Numbered from the stretch's first letter, positions 24,875 to 34,599 are shown. The stretch: 64,000 nt of DNA from an uncultured Prevotellaceae bacterium (GCA_937898675.1 CALEJB010000045.1:83163-147162); one strand, 5' to 3'. Notes: generated by a model from the letters alone, not told the origin. Program-made: numbers and translations.

Positions 24875-26239
24875 TTATTGGCCTATGGCCTTGATTACAT
24901 CCTCGATGGGCAGCGTCTGCTGGTCACCGGTGGCCATGTTCTTGAGAGCGACGGTGCCATTGGCCACCTCGTCGGCGCCCACGATGGCGACGAACGGAAT
25001 CTGGCGGTCGTTGGCATAGTTCATCTGCTTCTTCATCTTGGTGCTGTCGGGATAGAGTTCGGCGCTGATGCCGGCGCGGCGCAGGGTCTTGATGTGTTGC
25101 AGCGAGGCAGCGGCTTCCTGCTCGCCAAAATTGACAAACAGCACCTTGGCCGTTGCCATGGTGTCGGCGGGATAGAGATTGAGGCCGTTGAGCACGTCAT
25201 AAATGCGGTCGGCGCCAAAGCTGATGCCCACTCCCGACAGTCCCGGCATGCCAAAGACACCCGTCAGGTTGTCGTATCGGCCACCGCCCAGGATGCTGCC
25301 GATGGCGAAATCCAACGCCTTGACCTCGAAGATGGTGCCCGTATAATAGTTCAAGCCGCGGGCCAGCGACACATCGAGTTCGACATGTCCGCGGGTGCCC
25401 AGAGCAGCCACATGGGAGAGCACATAGCGCATCTCCTCGATGCCCTTCATGCCCGTCTCGCTGGAGGCGAGCATGCCCTCGAGCGCGGCAAGGCGCTCGT
25501 CGTTTGAGCCCTGCAATGCCAGCAACGGCTGCAACGTGGCGACAGCCTCGTCGCTGAGCCCCTTCTCCTTCAACTCGGCGTTTACATTGTCGATACCGAT
25601 TTTGTCGAGTTTGTCGATGGCGACAGTAATATCGACAATCTTGTCGGCAGCGCCCATTACCTCGGCAATGCCGCTGAGAATCTTGCGGTTGTTCAGTTTG
25701 ATGGCGATGTTGATGTTGAAGCGGTCAAACACCTCGTCAATCATCGTCACCAGTTCCACCTCGTTGAGCAGCGAGTCGCTGCCAACGATGTCGGCGTCAC
25801 ACTGGTAAAACTCGCGGTAACGCCCCTTTTGCGGGCGGTCAGCGCGCCACACGGGCTGCACCTGATAGCGCTTGAAAGGCATCTGCAGGTCGTTGCGGTG
25901 CTGGACGACATAGCGCGCAAAGGGGACCGTCAGGTCATAGCGCAGTCCTTTCTCGCTGATTTTGCCGGTCAAGTGCAACGAGTCGCGCGCCGCGAGCAGT
26001 TCCTCGGGGGCGTCCTTCATGTAGTCGCCGCTGTTCAGGATTTTGAACAACAGCTTGTCGCCTTCCTCACCATACTTGCCCATGAGCGTGGACAGGTTCT
26101 CGATCGAGGGAGTCTCAATCTGCTGGAAGCCGTAGAGCAGGAACACTTCTTTAATCGTGTTGAAAATGTAGTTGCGGCGCGCCATCTCAATCGGGGAGAA
26201 ATCGCGCGTGCCCTTTGGGATTGATGGTTTTTGTGCCAT
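24875..26239 (-). CDS. hisS: histidyl-tRNA synthetase
   Basis: A class II aminoacyl-tRNA synthetase of 454 residues. Visible are IPKGTRDFSPIE at the N-terminus, motif 2 QPVWRADRPQKGRYREFYQCDADIVG (about 128-153), the HisS-specific arginine region LARGLNYYTGTIFEV (about 300) and motif 3 GGGRYDNL (about 325), then an anticodon-binding domain. The insertion LNSGDYMKDAPEELL is typical of the Bacteroidota form. Confidence 0.95.
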   Translation of the reverse strand: MAQKPSIPKGTRDFSPIEMARRNYIFNTIKEVFLLYGFQQIETPSIENLSTLMGKYGEEGDKLLFKILNSGDYMKDAPEELLAARDSLHLTGKISEKGLRYDLTVPFARYVVQHRNDLQMPFKRYQVQPVWRADRPQKGRYREFYQCDADIVGSDSLLNEVELVTMIDEVFDRFNINIAIKLNNRKILSGIAEVMGAADKIVDITVAIDKLDKIGIDNVNAELKEKGLSDEAVATLQPLLALQGSNDERLAALEGMLASSETGMKGIEEMRYVLSHVAALGTRGHVELDVSLARGLNYYTGTIFEVKALDFAIGSILGGGRYDNLTGVFGMPGLSGVGISFGADRIYDVLNGLNLYPADTMATAKVLFVNFGEQEAAASLQHIKTLRRAGISAELYPDSTKMKKQMNYANDRQIPFVAIVGADEVANGTVALKNMATGDQQTLPIEDVIKAIGQ

Positions 26240-26275
26240 TATATCAGTGTTGTTTTTTTATATATAATAATGTTA

Positions 26276-26953
26276 TTAGCGACGGGCGCCCTTGGCCATT
26301 ACCAAGTAATAGATTAATGTAGCCAGCGAACCGATTGCGGCCACCACATAGGTGTAGGCGGCAGCGCGCAGCGCCTCCTTGGCCATGGGCAACTGCTGCG
26401 CGCTGACATAGCCCGAGCCCTCGAGCCAGTTGATGGCGCGCCGGCTGGCATCGATCTCGACGGGCAAGGTCACAAAACTGAATGCCACCGTGGCGGCAAA
26501 CAGGGCAATGGCGATGTAGAGGGGAATGGGGGTAAACGTGATGAGCGCGACGCCAATCATCAGCAGCCAACTCACGCTGTTGGACGCAAAGGAGACGAGG
26601 GGCACCATCTTGGAGCGCAAAACGAGCATGCTGTAGCCCGTCTTGTGCTGGACGGCATGTCCGCACTCGTGGGCCGCCACCGCTGCGGCAGCAATGCTGT
26701 TGGTGGCATAGACCGGCTCGCTCAAGTTCACCGTCTTGTTGGCGGGGTTGAAATGATCGGTCAACTGCCCGGCGACACTGGTCACGTTCACATCATCGAC
26801 GCCATTGTGCCGCAACATGGCCATAGCGATGTCGCGCCCGGCCATGGGAGCAGCCAGCGGGACCTTGCTATATTTGGCAAATTTTGAATTGAGGGAACTC
26901 TGAACGACAACGCTCAGCAAGGTGATTCCTCCAATAATAATCCAAATCCACAT
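26276..26953 (-). CDS. YugP-like zinc metallopeptidase, membrane
   Basis: A 225-residue membrane protein with an N-terminal membrane segment, zinc motif AAHECGHAVQHKTGY (HEXXH, about 94-98) and three more membrane segments, the layout of the YugP-type neutral zinc metallopeptidases. The third zinc ligand probably lies in the VEIDASRRAI stretch (about 170). Substrate unknown; a role in membrane protein quality control is inferred. A -7 box at 27027-27034 lies upstream, divergent from the next gene. Confidence 0.85.
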   Translation of the reverse strand: MWIWIIIGGITLLSVVVQSSLNSKFAKYSKVPLAAPMAGRDIAMAMLRHNGVDDVNVTSVAGQLTDHFNPANKTVNLSEPVYATNSIAAAAVAAHECGHAVQHKTGYSMLVLRSKMVPLVSFASNSVSWLLMIGVALITFTPIPLYIAIALFAATVAFSFVTLPVEIDASRRAINWLEGSGYVSAQQLPMAKEALRAAAYTYVVAAIGSLATLIYYLVMAKGARR

Positions 26954-27026
26954 ATTTTTTTCAGTTTTTATTGTTTACCTTGGCATGGAATTTGTGATAA
27001 ACCCATGACGGACGAAATCTGGCACG

Positions 27027-27034
27027 CAAAGTTA
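27027..27034 (-). promoter_or_regulatory. -7 box for YugP-like peptidase
   Basis: TAACTTTG on the minus strand, 73 nt before the ATG at 26953. Confidence 0.4.
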
Positions 27035-27106
27035 CGGTTTTTTGTCCGCCCAACCGCCCAAAAGGCAAACAAAAGTACAAAAAAAAGAAAAATGAAGACA
27101 AAATAA

Positions 27107-27137
27107 TTTGGTAATTCAAAAAATGCCGTTACATTTG
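27107..27137 (+). promoter_or_regulatory. complete -33/-7 promoter for the amphipathic-repeat lipoprotein
   Basis: TTTG (27107-27110), a 19-bp spacer, then TACATTTG (27130-27137): a textbook Bacteroidota promoter. The predicted leader is about 60 nt, A/T-rich. Confidence 0.75.
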
Positions 27138-27206
27138 CGGCGCTAATTAATCAACAAACAGTTATTACATTTTTTATTAATCATTTAATTTTTAAGTTGT
27201 TTTATT

Positions 27207-27824
27207 ATGAAGAAGTTATTTATTATGTTTGCAGCCTGTGTAGCTGCCGTTTCGCTTGTAAGTTGCAACAGCTGCGACACCCAGAAGCCCGCCGAGGAGC
27301 AGAATGCCGTTGAGCAGACCGACACTGTTCTCACCGTTGAGAGCGCAACTCAGCAACTGATGGATGCCGCCGACGAGAATGCCGCCATGGGCCTGTTGGA
27401 TGGCTGGAAGGCTAAAGCCGAGGAACTGCTCAAGGGCGGTGACCAGGAAGGCTACTTCAACATCATCAACATCATCAAGACCGTATGGGAAAACAACAAG
27501 GAGGCTCTTGCCGCCAAGATTCCCGCTCTGACCGAGAAGATTGAGGGTTATGTTAACGTGCCCGACGAGATGAAGGAAGCATTTGACGGCTTTGTAAAGA
27601 ACGCTGCTGCCAACGTGGCCGGCGCTGCCGAGGACGTCAAGGACCAGGCCGCTGAGACTGTTGACGCTGCCAAGGACAAGGTTGACGCTGTCAAGGAAGG
27701 CGCTAAGGATGCCGTTGAAAATGCCGCAGACAAGGCAAAAGAGGCTAAGGACAAGGCCGTTGACGCTGCCAAGGACAAGGCTGCCGAGGGTCTGAACAAG
27801 GCTGCCGAAGCCCTGAAGAAGTAA
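27207..27824 (+). CDS. lipoprotein with amphipathic LEA/apolipoprotein-like repeats
   Basis: A 205-residue exported lipoprotein: signal peptide ending in lipobox LVSC at Cys20, a middle helical region, then a C-terminal half (about 130-205) made of imperfect Ala/Lys/Asp-rich 11-residue-type repeats such as AAKDKVDAVKE, AVENAADKAKE and AVDAAKDKAAE. Such helices resemble LEA proteins and apolipoproteins and may coat membranes or act in desiccation or osmotic protection; this is inference. It has its own strong promoter and terminator, so it is a monocistronic and probably highly expressed gene. Confidence 0.8.
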   Translation: MKKLFIMFAACVAAVSLVSCNSCDTQKPAEEQNAVEQTDTVLTVESATQQLMDAADENAAMGLLDGWKAKAEELLKGGDQEGYFNIINIIKTVWENNKEALAAKIPALTEKIEGYVNVPDEMKEAFDGFVKNAAANVAGAAEDVKDQAAETVDAAKDKVDAVKEGAKDAVENAADKAKEAKDKAVDAAKDKAAEGLNKAAEALKK

Positions 27825-27848
27825 GAATCGGACATTATCATCTAATAG

Positions 27849-27886
27849 GAGAGGCTGGCTCGCAATGAGTCAGCCTCTCGGTGTTT
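27849..27886 (+). terminator. terminator of the amphipathic-repeat lipoprotein gene
   Basis: GAGAGGCTGGCT / AGTCAGCCTCTC, 12-bp stem with one wobble and a 7-nt loop, followed by GGTGTTTTT. Confidence 0.85.
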
Positions 27887-27905
27887 TTAGTACCGTCAGA
27901 CAAGA

Positions 27906-28403
27906 TTATCGGTGCTTTTGGAAAGCGAGGCGCTCGGCACCGTCGAGCAGGTAGATGATGCCGCAGTAGGCAAAGCCGTACTTGTCGATGACATGGCGCA
28001 TAATGACATTGTCGCGGTGGGTGTCGATGCGCAGATTGCCAGCCACATTCATGCACCAGTCCATCACATCATTGAAGACACCGTGACTGGCCGCCGTGCT
28101 GGCCAAGCGGTGCACCACATGATAGGGTTCATCGTCGAGCCACTGGCCCTCGTAGATGCGTGCATAGGTGGGCTCAGGACTGGGGATGAAGGCAAACGAG
28201 GCGACAATGTCCCCACCCTGCTCCACACACAGGAAGCAATGGCCGTTGTTGATGTCTTCCTCTATAGCCTCGGCGCTGGGATAGCCACCCGTCCACTGGT
28301 CCATATTGCCGCACGAGCGCATGATGCCCCGCGCCTCGTCAACGAGGCGCATAATCACGGGGACATCCTGCAGCGTAGCGGGTCTGAAAGTTCGGCCTTG
28401 CAT
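27906..28403 (-). CDS. GNAT family N-acetyltransferase
   Basis: A 165-residue GNAT acetyltransferase. It opens FRPATLQDVPVIMRLVDEAR (helix 1-2), has the beta-4 strand VASFAFIPSPEP and ends with LRIDTHRDNVIMRHVIDKYGFAYCG, the usual C-terminal GNAT signature. The pyrophosphate loop (normally QxxGxG/A) is poorly conserved in TAASHGV. Acceptor unknown. It follows the M3 peptidase gene on the opposite end of a minus-strand run. Confidence 0.8.
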   Translation of the reverse strand: MQGRTFRPATLQDVPVIMRLVDEARGIMRSCGNMDQWTGGYPSAEAIEEDINNGHCFLCVEQGGDIVASFAFIPSPEPTYARIYEGQWLDDEPYHVVHRLASTAASHGVFNDVMDWCMNVAGNLRIDTHRDNVIMRHVIDKYGFAYCGIIYLLDGAERLAFQKHR

Positions 28404-28420
28404 CGACGGGATTGTTAGTA

Positions 28421-30514
28421 TTACTTCTTGATGCCGTCGCGCTGCATCATAGCGTCAATCTTGGGCTCACGTCCGCGGAAACGCTTGTAGAGCGTCATGG
28501 GAGCCTCGGTGGCGCCGCGCGAGAGCACATTGTCACGCCACAAAGCAGCGGTGGCGGGATTGAAGATGCCATCCTCCTTGAACTTGGAGAACGCGTCACA
28601 CTCAATCATCTCGCCCCACTTGTAACTATAGTAGCCAGCGGCATAGCCACCCGAGAAGATGTGAGTGAACTGCGGCGACATGATGCAGCCCTCGACGGGT
28701 TCAAAGGCCTGTACGCTCTTGAGCGCGTCATACTCAAACTTGAACGGGTCGCCGTTGAAAGGCTTGGTGATGTTGTGCCATGCCTGGTCGATGAAGCCGA
28801 AGCCCAACTGGCGAATGCAAGCATAGGCAGCGCCATACTGCGACGAGGCAACGAGCTTGTCGATGAGGTCCTGGGGCACATTCTCGCCGGTGAGATAGTG
28901 GCGGGCAAAGCTGTCAAGGAACTCGCGCTCATACATATAATTCTCGTTGAACTGCGACGGCGCCTCGACAAAGTCGCGATAGACATTGGTGCCCGACAAC
29001 GACACATGCTTGCACTGTGACAGCAGGCCGTGGAGGGCATGACCAAACTCGTGCATGAAGGTCTCGACCTCATAGAACGTGAGCAGCGACGGCTTGGTCT
29101 CGGTGGGACGGGTGAAGTTGAGCGTCAAGGTGACCAGCGGGCGCACATCATTGCCGTTGGCATCGACATACTGCTCGCGGAAAGCGGTCATCCAAGCGCC
29201 GCTCGACTTGGTGGCGCGGGGGAAAAAGTCCACATACAGCATGCCCACAAACTTGCCGCCCTCGTCGGTCACGTCATAGACCTCGACCTCGGGGTTGAAC
29301 ACCTGGGCATCATAGTTTTGAGTGAAATGCAGACCATACATCCTGGTGGCAAAGCCAAAGACGCCCTTGGTCACGGCGCCCAACTCAAAGTAAGGACGCA
29401 GCAACTCGTCGTTGACCTGGAACATCGAGTCCTTTTCCTTGTTGCTGTAGTAACTGTAGTCCCAGGGCATGATTTCAATCTTGGTCCCCTCAAGGTCGCT
29501 GGCAAACTTGGCCAAGCGCTCCATGTCCTTGCGCTCGACGGGCAGATAGGCGTCGCGCAGTTCGTTGAGCATCTTGTACACATTCTTGGGATTCTCGGCC
29601 ATGGTGTGCTGGAGCTGGTACTCAGCAAAACTCTTGCAGCCGAACAGTTGGGCAAATTCAAGCCTGGTGTTGGCGATGTCGCGCATCACTTCCAGGTTAG
29701 AATATTCGCCGCTGGTGCACTGCTGGTTATACATCTTGTACAACTTCTCGCGCAGGTCGCGGCGCGAGCTGTACTTCATGAACGCCTGATAACTGGGGGC
29801 GTCGAGTGTGACGAGCCACTCACCGTCGCGGCCCTTCTCCTTGGCCGCCTGGCGGGCGGCGTCGATGGCACTCTCGGGCAGACCGTCAAGGTCATCGGCG
29901 GTGAGCCAGAGTTCGTAGCGCGGAGTCTCCTTGAGCGCATTTTGGTTGAACTTGAGCGTGAGTTCGGACAGGCGCTTGGTCAGTTCGCGGTAACGGTCGC
30001 GGTCCTTGCCCTGCAGGTTGGCGCCACTGCGTACAAAACTGTCGTAGGTCTCGCTCAGCAGTTTCTGGTCCTCAACATCAAGAGCCTTCACATTGCAGTT
30101 GTCATGCACATACTTCACACGCTTCCACAGGCCCTCGTTGAGGGTGATGCCGCTGCTGTGCTCGCTCAGCACGGGAGCCACGCGATTGCTCACCTCGATG
30201 AGCGCATCGTCGGCATTGCACGACAACATGGGATAGAACACGCCCAGCACGCGGTTGAGCATGGCGCCAGCGCGGTCCAGCGCCACAATGGTATTCTCAA
30301 AAGTCGGAGTCTCGGGATTGTCAACAATAGCATCAATCTCGGCATTGTGCTCCTTGATGGCCTCGTTGATAGCGGGCTCATAGTCGGCAACAGTGATGCG
30401 GTCAAACGGCACCATGCCGTTGGTCGTCTTAAACTCTTTCAAAAAAACATTGTCAGCTTTCATTGCTGTGATGCTTAAAATTAGTAAAACGGTTAATACG
30501 AAAATTTTCCTCAT
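28421..30514 (-). CDS. secreted M3 family oligopeptidase (Dcp/OpdA-like)
   Basis: A 697-residue zinc metallopeptidase with an N-terminal signal peptide (MRKIFVLTVLLILSITAMKA), so probably periplasmic. The zinc site FMHEFGHALHG (HEXXH) lies near residue 475, with the downstream Glu ligand in DFVEAPSQFNENYMYE. It degrades short peptides and likely supplies amino acids from imported oligopeptides. The ATG at 30514 starts the signal peptide; the longer frame to 30547 adds unrelated Asn/Ile residues. A 30-nt gap follows the mutS2 stop. Confidence 0.92.
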   Translation of the reverse strand: MRKIFVLTVLLILSITAMKADNVFLKEFKTTNGMVPFDRITVADYEPAINEAIKEHNAEIDAIVDNPETPTFENTIVALDRAGAMLNRVLGVFYPMLSCNADDALIEVSNRVAPVLSEHSSGITLNEGLWKRVKYVHDNCNVKALDVEDQKLLSETYDSFVRSGANLQGKDRDRYRELTKRLSELTLKFNQNALKETPRYELWLTADDLDGLPESAIDAARQAAKEKGRDGEWLVTLDAPSYQAFMKYSSRRDLREKLYKMYNQQCTSGEYSNLEVMRDIANTRLEFAQLFGCKSFAEYQLQHTMAENPKNVYKMLNELRDAYLPVERKDMERLAKFASDLEGTKIEIMPWDYSYYSNKEKDSMFQVNDELLRPYFELGAVTKGVFGFATRMYGLHFTQNYDAQVFNPEVEVYDVTDEGGKFVGMLYVDFFPRATKSSGAWMTAFREQYVDANGNDVRPLVTLTLNFTRPTETKPSLLTFYEVETFMHEFGHALHGLLSQCKHVSLSGTNVYRDFVEAPSQFNENYMYEREFLDSFARHYLTGENVPQDLIDKLVASSQYGAAYACIRQLGFGFIDQAWHNITKPFNGDPFKFEYDALKSVQAFEPVEGCIMSPQFTHIFSGGYAAGYYSYKWGEMIECDAFSKFKEDGIFNPATAALWRDNVLSRGATEAPMTLYKRFRGREPKIDAMMQRDGIKK

Positions 30515-30547
30515 AATAATATTGTTATTGATTAGTGTCGATATCAA

Positions 30548-33007
30548 TTACTCCAATTCGGCCACCGTGATGCCGGCACCGCCAAACTGCACATGCTCGT
30601 CGTGATAGCTCTTTACCCCGTTCACGCTGCCCAGATACTGCCTGATGGCCTCGCGCAGGGCGCCCGTGCCCGTGCCGTGCAAAATGCGCACGCGCTGGGC
30701 GCTGAACTGGATGGCATCGTCGATAAAATAGGTGATGGCCTGCAATGCCTCGTCGGCGCGCATGCCGCGCACGTCAATGTCGGGCTTGAAATTGAGCTGG
30801 CGGGTCCGGATTTCGTCAGTGGTCTTCCGGGACAAGGACTCAACCTCCTTCTTTTTCTCCTTGCGCATCGTGCGCTCCACCTTGTCGGCCTCGATGCGCG
30901 TCTTGATGTTGCCGAAGGCCACCAGGGCGTACTTCTCGTCGATGCTGATGAGCGAGCCCACCGTGGAACTGCCCTTGATAACGACATTGTCGCCAGGCTG
31001 CAGCGGACGGTCCTTGGCCGGGGCCGCCTGCTTGCGAGCCGCCTGCTTGGGTTGCTGGCGGCGCTGAATGTGCTTGGGCTTGAGTTCCTTGAGGCGCTCG
31101 GGGTCAACGGCCTCCTCGGATTTGAGGCGCTGCTTGAACTCGTCAAGCTGGCGGCGCAATTCCTTGGTGCGCTCTTTCTCGGCCTGCCGCTCACGGATTT
31201 CCTTGATAGTACGCTCGATTTGAGCATTGCTGTCCTTGAGGATTTCCTGTGCCTGGTCGCGAGCGTCGTGGATAATCTGCTTGTGCTCGGCGCGGATGTT
31301 CTCGAGGCGTTCTTCCAGGTCGGCCAGTTGGGCGTCGAGGCGCTTCTCCTTGGCGCGGATGTCCTGTCGCTTGTTTTCCCAGTAACGGCGGTCGCGCACG
31401 ATGTCCAGCAGATATTTGTCCATGTTGACATAGTCGCTGCCCACAATCTCGCTTGCCTTATCGATTACCGAGGACGGCAGCCCCGTCTTGCGGGCAATCT
31501 CGATGGCAAACGAACTGCCCGGATAGCCCATCGACAACTGGAACAGCGGCTGCATGCGCTGGCGGTCGTAGAGCATGGCGCCGTTGACCACGCCCTCGGC
31601 CTCGTCGGCAAAATGCTTAAGATTCTGGTAATGTGTCGTGACCACACCGAACACCTTGCGTTCGTTTAACTGCTCGATGATGGCCTGTGCGATAGCGCCG
31701 CCAATCTGCGGCTCGGTGCCGCTGCCCATCTCGTCGATGAGGATGAGCGTCTCGCGGCCTCCCTTGTGCAAGAACATCTTCATGTTCTGCAGGTGGCTGC
31801 TATAGGTGCTCAGGTCGTCCTCGATGCTCTGCTGGTCGCCGATGTCGATGAAAATGTCGTTGAACAGGCCCATGTGTGAGTTGTCCATCAGCGTTGGCAG
31901 CAAGCCGCACTGCATCATGTACTGCACGATGCCCACAGTCTTGAGGCACACCGACTTGCCACCGGCATTGGGGCCCGAAATCACAAGAATGCGGCAATCC
32001 TTGTTCAATGCGATATTGAGCGGCACCACGGTTTTGCCCTGACCGCGCAACGATAGCAGCAACGCAGGATGCACTGCCGAGTACCATTCCACAACGGGCT
32101 TCTTGTCGATGTGGCACAAGCGGCCGCCCACATCCTGGGCCAGCAGCGCCTTGGCACGGATAAAGTCCAGCCTGCCCAGCGTGTCGAGCACGCCCGCCAA
32201 ATCGTCGAGGTGCGGGCGAATCTGGTCGGTCACAGCGGTGAGTATGCGGATGATTTCGCGGGCAATCTCGGCCTCGGTCTCTCGGATGCGGTTGTTGGCC
32301 TCGACGATGGCATCGGGCTCGATAAACACCGTCTTGCCCGTAGCGCTCTCGTCATGCACGATGCCATGCAGTTTGCGCTTGTTCATGGCGCTCACGGGCA
32401 GCACCAGGCGGCCGTCGCGCAGCGAGGGCTGCACATCGGCGTCAAGGATGCCGTCCTGCTTGCCTTGAGAGATAATGCGGCGCAGGGTGCCGTTGATGCT
32501 GCTTGTGACGCGGGCAATGGAGGTGCGCAGTTCATGCAACCGCGGAGACGCTGTGTCCTTGATATTGCCGGTCTTGTCGAGCACGGCGCCGATGGCGGCG
32601 CTCAACTCGGGAAACGCCTGCATGCCTGCGGTGAGTTCACGCAGGCGGGGATACGGCATATTGCCCTCACCGTCGGCAGCAAAGAAGCGAACCACCTGGC
32701 TGACCGTTGTCAGCAGGCGCTGCAGGTCAAACAAATGCTCGGCGCTCAAGAACGTGCCGGGCGTTGAGGCCTCCTTGAAGACGACGCGCAGGTCGAAATA
32801 GTAACTCAACGGAAACTCCCTGCCCGTCTGCAAGATGGACAAGAACTCGTTGGTCTGCTCAAGCCAGCGCATCACCTCGTCGCGGCGCGTCGAGAAACGC
32901 AGGCGCGGCACATTGGCCGCACCGAGCGCAGACACACAGTGCCGCTCCAGTTCACGCCTAACAGCGTCAAAACCAATCTTTATCTCAAAGTTAGCGGGAT
33001 AAATCAT
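30548..33007 (-). CDS. mutS2: MutS2 family ATPase/endonuclease
   Basis: An 819-residue MutS2. It has an N-terminal MutS core, Walker A GPNAGGKS (about 340), Walker B LILIDEMGSGTEP and the signature STYSSHL. A long coiled coil with EKRLDAQLADLEERLENI and a Lys/Gln-rich linker precede a C-terminal Smr nuclease domain (DVRGMRADEAL ... RILHGTGTGAL). MutS2 acts on branched DNA or rescues collided ribosomes, depending on species. The ATG at 33007 gives the family N-terminus; the 50 extra codons to 33157 cross the promoter box and are rejected. Confidence 0.93.
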   Translation of the reverse strand: MIYPANFEIKIGFDAVRRELERHCVSALGAANVPRLRFSTRRDEVMRWLEQTNEFLSILQTGREFPLSYYFDLRVVFKEASTPGTFLSAEHLFDLQRLLTTVSQVVRFFAADGEGNMPYPRLRELTAGMQAFPELSAAIGAVLDKTGNIKDTASPRLHELRTSIARVTSSINGTLRRIISQGKQDGILDADVQPSLRDGRLVLPVSAMNKRKLHGIVHDESATGKTVFIEPDAIVEANNRIRETEAEIAREIIRILTAVTDQIRPHLDDLAGVLDTLGRLDFIRAKALLAQDVGGRLCHIDKKPVVEWYSAVHPALLLSLRGQGKTVVPLNIALNKDCRILVISGPNAGGKSVCLKTVGIVQYMMQCGLLPTLMDNSHMGLFNDIFIDIGDQQSIEDDLSTYSSHLQNMKMFLHKGGRETLILIDEMGSGTEPQIGGAIAQAIIEQLNERKVFGVVTTHYQNLKHFADEAEGVVNGAMLYDRQRMQPLFQLSMGYPGSSFAIEIARKTGLPSSVIDKASEIVGSDYVNMDKYLLDIVRDRRYWENKRQDIRAKEKRLDAQLADLEERLENIRAEHKQIIHDARDQAQEILKDSNAQIERTIKEIRERQAEKERTKELRRQLDEFKQRLKSEEAVDPERLKELKPKHIQRRQQPKQAARKQAAPAKDRPLQPGDNVVIKGSSTVGSLISIDEKYALVAFGNIKTRIEADKVERTMRKEKKKEVESLSRKTTDEIRTRQLNFKPDIDVRGMRADEALQAITYFIDDAIQFSAQRVRILHGTGTGALREAIRQYLGSVNGVKSYHDEHVQFGGAGITVAELE

Positions 33008-33011
33008 CGTG

Positions 33012-33019
33012 CAAAGGTA
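33012..33019 (-). promoter_or_regulatory. -7 box abutting the mutS2 start (leaderless)
   Basis: TACCTTTG on the minus strand, ending 4 nt before the mutS2 ATG at 33007; predicts a leaderless transcript. Confidence 0.5.
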
Positions 33020-33047
33020 GTGTTTTTTAGTCAAAAATATTATCGTT

Positions 33048-33081
33048 TTTGCATCTATATAAAAAAAATATCCTACATTTG
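33048..33081 (+). promoter_or_regulatory. promoter for the C1B peptidase
   Basis: TTTG (33048-33051), 22-bp spacer, TACATTTG (33074-33081). The leader to the ATG at 33213 is about 125 nt and contains GCGCGGGCAGGAATCCCGC-type short pairing. It is divergent to the mutS2 promoter. Confidence 0.6.
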
Positions 33082-33212
33082 CGGAATAGATTGAGCGACG
33101 CCACGGCAAAAACGGCGCGGGCAGGAATCCCGCCTCCCAGGACCTGGCCATGCACAATCATTGATGAAGCAATTAACCTAATATTATAACTTATACTACC
33201 AAAACATTGATT

Positions 33213-34418
33213 ATGAAGAAAATCTTATTCACAATGCTTGCCGGTTTCGTTGCACTCAACGTGTTTGCCGACAGCAAGGTCGTTAATCCCGACAGCACTG
33301 GATTCAAGTTTACCGACGTCAAGGTCATCAAGCACACCCCCGTGAAGGACCAGAACAAGAGCGGCACGTGCTGGTGCTACTCGACCAACTCCTTCTTTGA
33401 GGACGAAATCCTGCGCATCACGGGCAAGGAAGTCCACCTGAGCGAAGGCTTCGTGGTCAACCACTGCTACTATGACAAGGCCATCAAGTATGTGCGCATG
33501 GACGGAGAAATCAACTTTGCTGAGGGCGGCGCCGCCGAGGATGTGCCCTATGTATGGCGCAACTACGGCATGGTGCCCAACGAGGTTTACACCGGCATGA
33601 CCTATGGTGACAAGAAGTTTGACTCCAGTGAGCTCACCGCATTGCTCAAGGGCTATGTGGGCGTGGTGAATCAGCGCAAGCTCAAAAAGCTCACCCCCGC
33701 GTGGGTCGATGGCCTGAAAGGCATCCTTGACGGCTACATGGGCAAGATGCCCGAGGAATTCGTGTGGGAAGGCAAGAAATACACCCCGCAGACCTGGGCC
33801 GCATCGCTGGGCGTCAACCTTGATGACTATGTGCCCATCTGCTCGTTCAGCCACCACCCCTACTACCAGCCGTTCATCCTTGAGGTTGCCGACAACTGGC
33901 TGTGGTCCAGTTACCAGAATGTGCCCATCGACGAACTCATGGAAATCGCCAACAACGCCATCGACAACGGCTACACCATCGCATGGGGCGCCGACGTGAG
34001 CGAGAAGGGGTTCAAGTGGGCCAATGGCTATGCCATCCTTCCCGTGAAGAAGGATGTTCCCGACAGCGAGGGCACCGACATGGCCCGCTGGGCACACATG
34101 AACGACAAGGACCGCGAGGCTGAACTGTGGGACATCAAGGGCCCGGTTAAGGAGCAGTGGGTCAGCCAGGAGGAGCGCCAGGAGATGTTTGACAACAAGG
34201 AGACCACCGACGACCACGGCATGGTGATCATGGGCAAGGCCGTTGACCAGGAAGGCAACAAGTACTTCAAGGTGCAGAACAGTTGGGACACCAACCAACT
34301 GTATGACGGCTACTTCTACTGCAGCGAGGCCTTCTTCCGCGCCAAGACGATGAACATCCTGGTGCACAAGGACGCCATCCCCGCCAACATTGCTAAGAAG
34401 ATGGGCATCAAGAAGTGA
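33213..34418 (+). CDS. secreted C1B family cysteine peptidase (bleomycin hydrolase/PepC-like)
   Basis: A 401-residue papain-like peptidase with signal peptide (about 1-19). Catalytic residues are visible: oxyanion Gln in KDQNKSGTCW, nucleophile Cys53 in SGTCWCYS, His in DDHGMVIMG (about 338) and Asn in VQNSWD (about 357). The C1B subfamily are aminopeptidases, typically oligomeric; the exported form is common in Bacteroidales. The ATG at 33213 starts the signal peptide; an in-frame TTG two codons upstream is ignored. Confidence 0.92.
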   Translation: MKKILFTMLAGFVALNVFADSKVVNPDSTGFKFTDVKVIKHTPVKDQNKSGTCWCYSTNSFFEDEILRITGKEVHLSEGFVVNHCYYDKAIKYVRMDGEINFAEGGAAEDVPYVWRNYGMVPNEVYTGMTYGDKKFDSSELTALLKGYVGVVNQRKLKKLTPAWVDGLKGILDGYMGKMPEEFVWEGKKYTPQTWAASLGVNLDDYVPICSFSHHPYYQPFILEVADNWLWSSYQNVPIDELMEIANNAIDNGYTIAWGADVSEKGFKWANGYAILPVKKDVPDSEGTDMARWAHMNDKDREAELWDIKGPVKEQWVSQEERQEMFDNKETTDDHGMVIMGKAVDQEGNKYFKVQNSWDTNQLYDGYFYCSEAFFRAKTMNILVHKDAIPANIAKKMGIKK

Positions 34419-34517
34419 CGGCCCATTTTTCCCTCATTGGCTCACGCTATTCATCTTTTGACCATCGAGTTATCACGAGTGAAACGAAAGACATTGCGCA
34501 GCCAAGCATAACACATG

Positions 34518-34553
34518 GCCTGCATACCGGTTTGGGTTTGCAGGCTATTTTTG
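34518..34553 (+). terminator. terminator of the C1B peptidase gene
   Basis: GCCTGCA (34518-34524) / TGCAGGC (34539-34545) stem followed by TATTTTTGTT. The 34419-34659 gap otherwise holds only the ridA promoter region. Confidence 0.65.
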
Positions 34554-34599
34554 TTCAAAAAAAACCGCGGGCAAAAGCAGATGTCTGAAAACTTTTCAG

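Noticed and set aside
29030..30478. Plus-strand frame of 482 codons opposite the M3 peptidase
   Set aside because: Antisense shadow; no recognisable protein features, while the peptidase is complete.
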